The notes under the pieces were generated by a model. That model was not told the DNA's origin, made no database searches, and saw only the letters and a program-made list of their open reading frames with translations. A DNA stretch of 9,508 nucleotides from Clostridia bacterium (lineage in GTDB: Bacteria > Bacillota > Clostridia > Oscillospirales > CAG-272): contig JAFYBI010000339.1 in assembly GCA_017540285.1 (NCBI GenBank), positions 1 to 9,508 of the forward strand, given 5' to 3'. The position numbers and the translations under genes were made by a program. Below are positions 1 through 5,883 of the stretch, one piece after another; the stretch's first letter is position 1, and each line of letters starts with the position of its first letter.

Positions 1-234
1 AGGGAGGTTGAACCCGAGGCAGGGTGGATTCCCGGCCGGTTTCAGCTTGCTGAAACCGAGGGAACAGGCCTTGGGCGGCGGTGATTGACAAGAGGGCGGT
101 CGCGGAGCCCTCTTGTCCGCCGTCCGCGCAGGACAGCAAATCAATGGGAGAAAGTCCCGCAGGACTTTCTCTGACCTTTTCCTCTCCTTCATAAAGGAGA
201 CAGCCCGCACGTCATCCGCAAGCGTCAGCGCGCA
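1..234 (+). repeat. Left composite hairpin repeat
   Basis: This non-coding block matches, in inverted orientation, the block at 9238-9400. The outer 23 bases differ at one position (GTTGAACCCGAGG here, GTTGAACCTGAGG there). Inside are perfect or near-perfect hairpins: a GGTTTCAG-type stem around 40-58, GACAAGAGGGC paired with GCCCTCTTGTC (87-117), GAGAAAGTCC paired with GGACTTTCTC over a CGCA loop (148-171), and TCTCCTT paired with AAGGAGA (183-200). It closes with a GCAAGCGTCAGCGCGCA motif (218-234) also present in the right copy and, diverged, at 3034-3050. No protein is supported here. It may extend left of the window. Function is unknown: a mobile palindromic element or a structured RNA are both possible. 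Confidence 0.8.
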
Positions 235-328
235 GACGGAATGAACGGTGCAGCCCCCCTTTTCCCTTTCCCCCATCTTCCCCTTTTTGACTTTTTCCGT
301 TCTTTCCGCGGAAATTTCCGAATTCCCC
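235..328. other. Non-coding pyrimidine-rich leader
   Basis: No gene is seen between the left repeat and the promoter. The + strand is a run of C and T from about 255 to 291, followed by a small TTTCCGCGGAAA palindrome (304-315). An open frame from the ATG at 241 runs into the first gene, but it has no ribosome binding site and crosses the promoter, so it is not used as the gene start. Confidence 0.6.
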
Positions 329-357
329 TTGACGAATCTTTTTCGTCATATTATAAT
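329..357 (+). promoter_or_regulatory. Sigma-A promoter of the first gene
   Basis: The -35 box TTGACG (329-334) and a perfect -10 box TATAAT (352-357) are separated by 17 bases, the ideal spacing for the housekeeping sigma factor. Transcription would begin near 364, leaving a leader of roughly 57 bases before the ATG at 421. It is the only strong promoter I can see in the window. Confidence 0.85.
331..347. promoter_or_regulatory. Candidate operator inside the promoter spacer
   Basis: GACGAA-N5-TTCGTC is a perfect 6-base inverted repeat that starts inside the -35 box and fills most of the spacer. A dimeric repressor bound here would block RNA polymerase. No second identical copy was found in the window, and the binding protein is unknown. 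The AraC protein encoded at 6944 is a candidate, although AraC proteins usually favour direct repeats. Confidence 0.45.
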
Positions 358-376
358 GAAATAAAAACCGGCATTC

Positions 377-388
377 CGGTCCGGACCG
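377..388. promoter_or_regulatory. 12-base perfect palindrome in the leader
   Basis: CGGTCCGGACCG is self-complementary over all 12 bases and lies about 13 bases after the expected transcription start and about 18 bases before the ribosome binding site. It could be a second operator half, or simply GC-rich chance. Only its position and symmetry support a role. Confidence 0.3.
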
Positions 389-420
389 CCAATTTGTTCA
401 AATCAAAAGGAGGTTGTGAT

Positions 421-1281
421 ATGCTCAATCTCGGGATCACGTCCCGGTCGTTCAACGGCTTGACGATTTCCGACACCGCGGAGCGCATGGCGGCGGGAGG
501 CTTCCGCTGCACCGAGCTCTGCTTCGTCCACCCCGAGCTCCCCGGCTGGACCTATAACGGGATCGGCTCCCTCGAGGGGATCACCCCGGCACGCGTGAAG
601 GAGGCTGCCCGCGAATTCACCGGCCGCGGGATCGCCGTCACTTCCCTCGGCATCTTCACCGACCTGCGCAATCCCGACCCCGACCGCCGCGCCGCCGTCA
701 TCGATTACGCCCGCCGCTACATTGAATTCGCCGCCGAAGCCGGGATCCCCTACCTCGCGAGCGAATGCGGCTTCACGCCCGGCCGCCGCGGGATCAACAC
801 CGACACCTACGAGACCGACTACGAGAACATCAAGGCCACGATCCGCCCGATCTGCCTCGAGGCGGAGAAATGCGGCGTGCACCTCGCGCTCGAGGCGTGC
901 GTCCTCGACATCATCCCCTCGCCCCGGCGGCTGAAAACGCTGATCGAGGAGCTGGAGGAAGAGAGCCATATCCGCCTCGGCGCGATGCTCGACCCGGCGA
1001 ACTTCCTCGCGAACTCCGACGAGGAGGGCATGTTCTACTACCTGAAGCACGACATCAGCTACTTCCACGGCAAGGACCGCAAGATCAACGCCACCTACGG
1101 CGTGAACCTCGGCGACGGCGACATCGACTGGAAGAAGTTCATGGAGCTGTATATCCGGTTCGCGGACAAGAAGCCGTTCATTCTCGAATACTGCAACAAG
1201 GACAACTGCCTCGAAATCAAGAAGCGCGCCGAGGACTACTACGACGCCGCGTTCCAGACGATCATTTCGCGGCTGAACTGA
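421..1281 (+). CDS. Sugar isomerase/epimerase-type TIM barrel (xylose isomerase-like)
   Basis: This predicted 286-residue cytoplasmic protein belongs to the AP_endonuc_2 / xylose isomerase-like TIM-barrel superfamily, which isomerises, epimerises or (in some members) eliminates sugars using a divalent metal. The usual four metal ligands are visible in order: E158 (LALEAC), D191 (AMLDPANF), H216 (FHGKD) and E256 (FILEYC). Length is normal for the family. The start is ATG 421 because AAAGGAGG (406-413) sits 7 bases upstream and the promoter at 329-357 lies just before it; the longer frame from 241 would span the promoter. It is the first gene of the cluster, so probably the most strongly expressed. 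The exact substrate is unknown; a keto-sugar epimerase, isomerase or lyase are all compatible. Confidence 0.9.
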   Translation: MLNLGITSRSFNGLTISDTAERMAAGGFRCTELCFVHPELPGWTYNGIGSLEGITPARVKEAAREFTGRGIAVTSLGIFTDLRNPDPDRRAAVIDYARRYIEFAAEAGIPYLASECGFTPGRRGINTDTYETDYENIKATIRPICLEAEKCGVHLALEACVLDIIPSPRRLKTLIEELEEESHIRLGAMLDPANFLANSDEEGMFYYLKHDISYFHGKDRKINATYGVNLGDGDIDWKKFMELYIRFADKKPFILEYCNKDNCLEIKKRAEDYYDAAFQTIISRLN

Positions 1282-1336
1282 TGGGGAACCCCCATCCGCC
1301 CCTTCGGGGCACCCGATTTCATCCCCGATGAAATCG
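1281..1336. repeat. Three consecutive hairpins after the first gene
   Basis: Directly at the stop codon come ATGGGG/CCCCAT (1281-1295), GCCCC-TTC-GGGGC (1298-1310) and a 10-bp stem CGATTTCATC-CCC-GATGAAATCG (1314-1336). None is followed by a T run, so a classical terminator is not supported. They may stabilise the 3' end of the first message or weaken read-through into the second gene. Confidence 0.65.
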
Positions 1337-1353
1337 CCGTGGCTGAAAACAAA

Positions 1354-1621
1354 CTTGGTGCCGGTTGTCTAAGGAATCCAACTTTCCTCAGTATGCAAAC
1401 GATTGCAGAAGCATCCGGGTGATAAACTGCATGAAACGGTGTCATTCCGAGGACTGAATTTCCGCAAAGCGGAAACTCCTGTGACGTGGGAATCCGTACT
1501 TCTTCATGAAACAAACCGCCATTCTCCATGGCTTCTTCCCTCGTGCAGGAGACGCGGATTGCCACGGGCTTCGCCCTCGCAATGACACAGGATATGCGGT
1601 GCACAGCCGTTTTCTTCAGCG
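1354..1621. repeat. Palindromic repeat element, copy A
   Basis: This stretch is closely similar to 2733-2988; the only sizeable gap is about 12 extra bases here (near 1381-1392). The core (1440-1587, 148 bases) begins TGTCATTCCGAGG and ends with the inverse, CCTCGCAATGACA. Each arm folds on itself: the left pairs ATTCC (1444-1448) with GGAAT (1489-1493) around a TTTCCGC-AAA-GCGGAAA hairpin (1459-1475). The right pairs ATTGC (1558-1562) with GCAAT (1579-1583) around GGGC-TTC-GCCC (1566-1576). The C-G to G-C swap between arms keeps the pairing. The arm style resembles, from memory, dispersed GTCATTGCGAGG / GTGGCAATCC repeats of other bacteria. Short open frames within it are not genes. Confidence 0.85.
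1440..1587. repeat. 148-base palindromic core of copy A
   Basis: This is the part of copy A bounded by the inverted ends TGTCATTCCGAGG and CCTCGCAATGACA, which are complementary at 12 of 13 positions. The core in copy B (2807-2954) has exactly the same length. The flanks extend the inverted symmetry weakly on each side. A size under 200 bases, terminal inverted repeats and lack of any coding frame are typical of a non-autonomous mobile repeat, but no target duplication could be confirmed. Confidence 0.7.
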
Positions 1622-1842
1622 ACACCGCGCAGCCCTTACGCAAAGCAGCAGCTGCACGCTTCCGTTTTCAGAAACAAGCGCAACAGTCCCTGCTTCCCCC
1701 TTCGGAAAGGGGGAAAAGCTTGTCAGCGCGTCAGCCGACGCACACCCGCCGGCTCCGACGCAGACGGATCCCGAACGAAACCCCCTCCGGGGGTCCGCAT
1801 AACCCTCAACATCACAAGGATTTTCAAGAAAGGAAAGTCATC
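1622..1842. other. Intergenic hairpin region before the second TIM barrel
   Basis: No gene is seen. Two clean hairpins stand out: TTCCCCCTT-CGGA-AAGGGGGAA (1694-1715) and ACCCCC-TCC-GGGGGT (1780-1794). A CTTGTCAGCGCG stretch (1719-1730) loosely recalls the end motif of the composite repeat. I find no convincing promoter. The last 20 bases hold the ribosome binding site of the gene at 1843. Confidence 0.55.
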
Positions 1843-2640
1843 ATGATCAAGTTAGGCGTAAACTCCGTGCTCTTCAAGACGGTCTCCTTCCGCGAAGCGG
1901 CCGAGGCGATCAAAAAGTGCGGCTACGACGGCGTGGAGATCTCCGCGATCGGCGGCATGTGCGAGCATCTCAATCTCGCGGACTGGAAGAACCAGAAGGA
2001 CGAGCTGAAGGCGATCAGCGCGGAATTCGAGCTCCCCTTCCTCTCCACCGAAGTGGCGTCCCATGACCGCGCCCGCCTCAACACCGCGTTCGAGGCCTGC
2101 GCCGAGATCGGCATCCCGATCGTGAACATCGGCCCGGGCGGCCAGATGAACAACGAGGACACCTGGGGCCCCATGATGGAGGAGATCGAGACCCTCGCCG
2201 AGGATGCCGAGAAGTACGGCGTCACGCTGTGCGTCAAAGCTCACGTCGGCGCGTGCGTCTATTCCACCCCGACGACCTTGCGCATGATGGAGACGATCAA
2301 GTCCCCGGCGTTCGGCGTGGATATGGACCCCTCCCACATCCACCGCGCGGGTGAGAATCCGGCCGTGGCGCTTCCCGCCGTCCTCTCCGCGATGAAGCAC
2401 ATCCACATCCGCGACTGCAAGGGCGAGGGCCCGTCCCCGGGAGCGCCGACCGATCAGGCCTGCGGCCGCGGCGACATCGACCTCTTCGGCTACTTCCGCG
2501 CCATGGTCGATCAGAAGTATGACGGCCCCGTCTGCCTCGAGGTCATCGGCCCCGATCAGACGATCACCGACGCCACCCGGATCGCGGCGGAAAGCTACGG
2601 CTACATGAACGCGATTTTGAAGTCTCTCGGCGCAAGATAA
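1843..2640 (+). CDS. Sugar isomerase/epimerase-like TIM barrel, variant active site
   Basis: This 265-residue protein belongs to the same AP_endonuc_2 TIM-barrel superfamily as the product of 421-1281, but is clearly a different subfamily. Three expected metal positions are present: D162 with H165 (DMDPSHI), H188 in HIHIRD, and E233 (VCLEVIG). The first ligand, normally Glu, is K132 (CVKAHVG). I believe KxHVG-type members exist as a subfamily, so this may be a real functional variant rather than decay. The start is ATG 1843, where AAGAAAGGA (1826-1833) gives a 9-base spacing and the protein begins at the first barrel strand (IKLGVNS). The upstream in-frame extension translates repeat DNA and is rejected. 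Likely partner of the oxidoreductases downstream, perhaps an epimerase, isomerase or lyase of a keto-sugar; substrate unknown. Confidence 0.88.
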   Translation: MIKLGVNSVLFKTVSFREAAEAIKKCGYDGVEISAIGGMCEHLNLADWKNQKDELKAISAEFELPFLSTEVASHDRARLNTAFEACAEIGIPIVNIGPGGQMNNEDTWGPMMEEIETLAEDAEKYGVTLCVKAHVGACVYSTPTTLRMMETIKSPAFGVDMDPSHIHRAGENPAVALPAVLSAMKHIHIRDCKGEGPSPGAPTDQACGRGDIDLFGYFRAMVDQKYDGPVCLEVIGPDQTITDATRIAAESYGYMNAILKSLGAR

Positions 2641-2654
2641 GGAGAACGCGGGGA

Positions 2655-2680
2655 GAGGGACTTTTTGGAAAAAGTCCCTC
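2655..2680. terminator. 12-bp hairpin after the second TIM barrel
   Basis: GAGGGACTTTTT pairs perfectly with AAAAAGTCCCTC (central GG, so a small loop once the inner pairs open), 15 bases after the stop codon. The stem contains the T run rather than being followed by one: the next bases are C-rich. It is therefore an imperfect terminator candidate and may instead be one of the hairpins common between genes here. The following bases (2681-2732) include a loose CCCC/GGGG pairing around an AAAAACTTT centre. Confidence 0.45.
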
Positions 2681-2732
2681 CCCCGGACCCCCTCTTCAAA
2701 AACTTTCGGGAAGGGGCTGCTGCAAAAATGAT

Positions 2733-2988
2733 CTTGGTGCTGGTTGACTATGGAATCCGGTGCAAACGATCGCAGGAACATGCGGGTTATAAACCGCATG
2801 AAACGGTGTCATTCCGAGGACTGAATTTCCGCAAAGCGGAAACTCCTGTGACGTGGGAATCCGTACTCCTTCATGAAATGAAAAGCCGTTCTCCATGGCT
2901 TCTTCCCTCATAGAGGGGATGCGGATTGCCACGGGCTTCGCCCTCGCAATGACACATGATATGCGGTGCACAGCCGTTTTCTTCAGCG
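2733..2988. repeat. Palindromic repeat element, copy B
   Basis: This is the second copy of the element at 1354-1621, in the same orientation, with an equally long 148-base core (2807-2954). The left arm with its TTTCCGC-AAA-GCGGAAA hairpin and the right arm GGATTGCCACGGGCTTCGCC are almost unchanged, whereas the central joint differs more (for example CTCATAGAGGGG against CTCGTGCAGGAG). Both copies sit between a TIM-barrel gene and the next gene. That placement suggests either duplication of a gene plus its flank or two insertions of a dispersed element; the divergence of the two TIM-barrel genes favours the second. Confidence 0.85.
2807..2954. repeat. 148-base palindromic core of copy B
   Basis: This matching core lies 1,367 bases after that of copy A. 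The ends are again TGTCATTCCGAGG and CCTCGCAATGACA. The inner hairpins and paired arm bases are identical to those in copy A; the substitutions cluster in the joint between the two arms, where no pairing is at stake. Confidence 0.7.
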
Positions 2989-3050
2989 CCGGCCGCACAG
3001 GCGAAAAAACGAATGATTCAGCGGTTACATCCCTGCAGGCGTCAGCGCGC
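2987..3050 (+). repeat. Partial copy of the composite repeat
   Basis: The sequence CGCCGGCCGCACAGGCGAAAAAA (start) and CATCCCTGCAGGCGTCAGCG (end) matches the inner half of the right composite repeat read on the - strand (about 9238-9302) and, more weakly, the left one (118-234). The middle differs. It joins directly to copy B of the palindromic element without a gap. No gene is present. The bases from 3051 to 3138 are more AT-rich and lead into the sulfatase-fold gene; I see no clear promoter there. Confidence 0.65.
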
Positions 3051-3138
3051 GGACGAAATATGCGTCAGCAGGCCAGTAAAAGAAATCCAATAAACGCCAT
3101 AACCTGAAGATTTATAAAGAAAGATAAGGAGACACCTC

Positions 3139-4512
3139 ATGGCTAAGAAATACCCGAACATCCTCTTCTTCGGCATCGACTCCCTCCGCAGCGACCACAT
3201 GTCGCTCTACGGCTACCACCGCCTCACAACGCCGCACATCGACGCGTATATCGAGGACGGCGGCGTCACCTTCGACAAGATGTACTCCCCCTCCATCCCG
3301 ACGACCCCGGGCTATGCCTCCATGGTCACCGGCATGGACTGCTTCTCCACCGACTGCGTCGCGCTGCGCCATAAGGGCCCGCTGACCGACGCCGTCCGCA
3401 CCATGCCCGAGATCCTCCGCGACTACGGCTACACGTCCACGTACATCGGCGGTCACTCCTGCCGCGGCTGCGACAAGTACATCACCTACCCCGACTGGAA
3501 CCCCGACAAGGCCGAGGAGATGAACAAGGTCGCCATCCCCGAGCTCGAACGCCTCGCCGCGCAGGATCAGCCGTGGCTGCTCTTCATGCGCCACATGGAT
3601 CCCCACTCCCCCTACTACACGAAGGAGCCCTTCACGCGCATGTTCTACGAGGGCAACGAGTTCGATCCGAACAACAAGTCCCTCAAGCCCGTCTATGAGT
3701 TCAAGCCGTTCCGCGACTACTTCCTCACGTGGTTCCCGGAGGGCTGCACCGACGCCGAATACATCATCGCGCAGTATGACGCCGCCGTCGCGTACATGGA
3801 CCTCTGCATCTCCCACATCCTCCAGCGCCTGAAGGAGCTCGGCTGCGAGGACGACACCATCGTCGTCTTCACGTCCGACCACGGCGAGACCCTGTACGAC
3901 CACGACTGCTACTTCGACCACCACTCCATCTACGACAACGTGCTCAACGTCCCGTTCGCGTTCAAGTACGCGAAGTTCGGGTACGAGGGCCACGTCGACA
4001 CCATCACGCAGGAGAAGGACATCCTCCCGACGATCCTTTCGCTCGCCGGCATCGACTGCGGCATCCAGTTCGACGGCCGCGACATGACCAAGGCCGTCAC
4101 CGGAGAGGGCGTGCGCGAGGAGCCGGAGTTCTACATCACCGAGGCGACGTGGATGCGCAAGCACGGCTGGAGAACGCCCGAATGGAAGCTCATGATCGCG
4201 CTGGAGCCGGATTTCCACTTCAAGCCGGAGATCGAGCTCTACAACCTCATCGAGGACCCGGGCGAGAACCACAACATCGCCGAGGAGAACCCGGACGTCG
4301 TCGCGTTCCTGAGAGCCCGCATGGAGGCGCACATCGCCAAGCGCGAGGCCGAGGTGGGCCATCCCGACCCGATCTACACGAACCTCGACTGGAGCGGCTT
4401 CGGCAGACCGTTCGTCAGCTCGCAGGAGGCGTATGACAACCTCCACATCGGCGATCCCGCGGCGGCCCAGAAGCTGCAGGACAAGCTGAAGGAAATGGGC
4501 GTGGAGGACTGA
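3139..4512 (+). CDS. Sulfatase-fold hydrolase (alkaline phosphatase superfamily), no formylglycine motif
   Basis: This 457-residue cytoplasmic protein (no signal peptide) has the sulfatase fold: an N-terminal NILFFGIDSLRSDHM strand with D14, HMDPHSPYY around H152-H156, TSDHGET with D247 and H248, and the HHSIYDN-x-LNVPF block (261-273). Sulfatases carry Cys or Ser in C/S-x-P-S/A-R, which becomes formylglycine. Here the aligned stretch is T55-T-P-G-Y59 followed by ASMVTG, so both the Cys and the Arg are absent. Thr nucleophiles occur in phosphodiesterases and phosphotransferases of this superfamily, so a phosphate ester or diester substrate is at least as likely as a sulfate. The start is ATG 3139 with AAGGAG (3126-3131) 7 bases upstream. 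The GH18 gene follows after 57 bases, probably on the same message. Confidence 0.85.
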   Translation: MAKKYPNILFFGIDSLRSDHMSLYGYHRLTTPHIDAYIEDGGVTFDKMYSPSIPTTPGYASMVTGMDCFSTDCVALRHKGPLTDAVRTMPEILRDYGYTSTYIGGHSCRGCDKYITYPDWNPDKAEEMNKVAIPELERLAAQDQPWLLFMRHMDPHSPYYTKEPFTRMFYEGNEFDPNNKSLKPVYEFKPFRDYFLTWFPEGCTDAEYIIAQYDAAVAYMDLCISHILQRLKELGCEDDTIVVFTSDHGETLYDHDCYFDHHSIYDNVLNVPFAFKYAKFGYEGHVDTITQEKDILPTILSLAGIDCGIQFDGRDMTKAVTGEGVREEPEFYITEATWMRKHGWRTPEWKLMIALEPDFHFKPEIELYNLIEDPGENHNIAEENPDVVAFLRARMEAHIAKREAEVGHPDPIYTNLDWSGFGRPFVSSQEAYDNLHIGDPAAAQKLQDKLKEMGVED

Positions 4513-4569
4513 GACAGATCCCCCGCCGCCCCTCATCAAACGGACATCAACACGCACAGGAGGATCGCT

Positions 4570-5607
4570 ATGTTTCTCTGCGCTTACTGCACCGCCAACA
4601 CCCTTGACCGTGTGACGGCGGACGACGCAGCCCGGCTCGACCTCATCAACATCGCCTTCGGGACCATCCGGGACGGCCTGCTCTGGTATCCCCGCGTCGC
4701 CGAGACGAAAATCGAGCTCGACCGCATCCGCGCCGCGCATCCCGGCATCCGGATCCTGCTCTCCATCGGCGGATGGGGCGCGGGCGGCTTCTCCACCATG
4801 GCGAAAACGCCGGAGGGGATCGCCGCATTCACCGCGTCCTGCATGACCGTCGTCGACACGCTGGCCCTCGACGGGCTGGACATCGACTGGGAATACCCGA
4901 CGATCGGGTCCGCCGGCATCGACCACGCCCCCGAGGACCGGGAGAACTTCACCGCCCTCCTCAGAAGCCTGCGGGAGGCGCTGGGGCCGGAGAAGATGCT
5001 CACCATCGCCGCGGGCGCGGGCAAGTACATGATCGAGGCCATCGAGATCCCGAAGATCGTGCCCCTGCTCGACTACTTCTCCCTCATGACCTACGACATG
5101 GCGGGCGGCTGGACCCCGGCGTGCCACCACACCGCGCTCTACCCGACCGGGCACCCCGACGTGCGCAACATGTGCGTCGACGCGGCGGTCCGGGTGTTCG
5201 GGGAAGCGGGGGTGCCGCGGGAAAAGCTCGTCATCGGCGCGGCCTTCTATTCCCGCCGCTGGACGCACATCCCGGCGGGCGACAACCTCGGCTTCGGCGA
5301 GCGCTGCTACGATCCGGCGGATAAGGACAGCGGCCTCTGGGGTCCCGGGTACACTGAGATCGCGGAAAAGCTGCTCGACCCCGCCTCTCCCGCATCGAAG
5401 GGATGGCGCCTCGTGCGGGACGACGTCGCCCACGCGCGCTGGCTGTACAACCCGGAGAAGGAGGAATTCCTCAGCTTCGACGACGAAGAGAGCGTCGCGG
5501 AGAAGGTCCGGTACGCCCGTGACAAGGGGCTCGCCGGCGTCATGTACTGGGAGCACAGCTGCGACCCGTCGCGGAAACTGCTGCGCGCCATGAGCGAGGC
5601 GCTGTAA
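4570..5607 (+). CDS. GH18 family glycoside hydrolase (chitinase-like), cytoplasmic
   Basis: This 345-residue protein is a complete GH18 TIM barrel. It shows the LLSIGGWG strand (63-70), the catalytic DGLDIDWE motif with D101, D104, D106 and the acid/base E108, the MTYDMAG strand (173-179) with Y175, and the closing GVMYWEH strand with W327. GH18 enzymes cleave beta-1,4 N-acetylglucosamine chains by substrate-assisted catalysis, so chitin fragments, N-glycan cores or related oligosaccharides are candidate substrates. There is no signal peptide, carbohydrate-binding module or cell-wall domain, so it probably acts inside the cell on imported oligosaccharides. The start is ATG 4570, with a perfect AGGAGG (4558-4563) 6 bases upstream. 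It follows the sulfatase-fold gene by 57 bases and both are likely co-transcribed. Confidence 0.92.
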   Translation: MFLCAYCTANTLDRVTADDAARLDLINIAFGTIRDGLLWYPRVAETKIELDRIRAAHPGIRILLSIGGWGAGGFSTMAKTPEGIAAFTASCMTVVDTLALDGLDIDWEYPTIGSAGIDHAPEDRENFTALLRSLREALGPEKMLTIAAGAGKYMIEAIEIPKIVPLLDYFSLMTYDMAGGWTPACHHTALYPTGHPDVRNMCVDAAVRVFGEAGVPREKLVIGAAFYSRRWTHIPAGDNLGFGERCYDPADKDSGLWGPGYTEIAEKLLDPASPASKGWRLVRDDVAHARWLYNPEKEEFLSFDDEESVAEKVRYARDKGLAGVMYWEHSCDPSRKLLRAMSEAL

Positions 5608-5883
5608 GCAGCCGCTGCACGAACGCCGTCAGAAAGTTTTCGCCAGCCTTTTTCAAAATGGCGGTCCGGGATGCGCAGCATCCCGAGTGTCGAGGGCAAA
5701 GCCCTGACCCGCACTCCGCAGAGTGCGGAATTCCCACCCTTCCAAGGAGTTCCTCTTTTGGTTCTTTTCTCCTCGATAAAGGAGAAAAGAACACGATCGG
5801 GCTGCATCTATCTCCTTGGGGTGAACGCTCCAAGAAATGAGGCAGACCAACCGCAATCGATTTCACCAAAGAGGTAAACCATC
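5608..5883. other. Array of five or more hairpins between GH18 and oxidoreductase genes
   Basis: The gap holds no gene but a chain of perfect stems: CGCCA/TGGCG (5641-5663), CGGGATGC-GCA-GCATCCCG (5667-5685), AGGGC-AAA-GCCCT (5693-5705), CCGCACTC-CGCA-GAGTGCGG (5709-5728), and a 13-bp stem GTTCTTTTCTCCT / AGGAGAAAAGAAC (5761-5792). CTTGGGG/CTCCAAG with one wobble pair follows (5815-5834). The 13-bp stem shares its CTCCT..ATAAAGGAGA core with a hairpin in the left composite repeat (183-200). Short open frames on both strands are by-products. Termination or attenuation between the two halves of the cluster is possible; no promoter was recognised. Confidence 0.7.

Noticed and set aside
241..420. 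An N-terminal extension of the first TIM barrel from ATG 241
   Set aside because: It would span the consensus promoter, and the ATG at 421 has an excellent AAAGGAGG site and begins at the first barrel strand.
1528..1842. An N-terminal extension of the second TIM barrel
   Set aside because: It translates the palindromic repeat and hairpins; ATG 1843 has its own ribosome binding site and matches the family's start.
1354..2988. Copies A and B as a two-repeat CRISPR array
   Set aside because: Two ~260-base copies over 1.3 kb apart, with a gene between them, do not resemble short regularly spaced repeats.
3052..3066. GACG-N7-CGTC as a second copy of the promoter operator
   Set aside because: Only four bases per half match and the spacing differs from GACGAA-N5-TTCGTC, so chance is likely.
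3111..3120. A TATAAA-like -10 box ahead of the sulfatase-fold gene
   Set aside because: No -35 box lies at 16-18 bases upstream, and it overlaps the region just before the ribosome binding site.
3112..5556. An 814-codon open frame on the - strand across the sulfatase-fold and GH18 genes
   Set aside because: It is the mirror of GC-rich coding on the + strand, runs across two genes with clear family motifs, and its translation is Val/Arg/Asp/Gly-rich with no recognisable domain.
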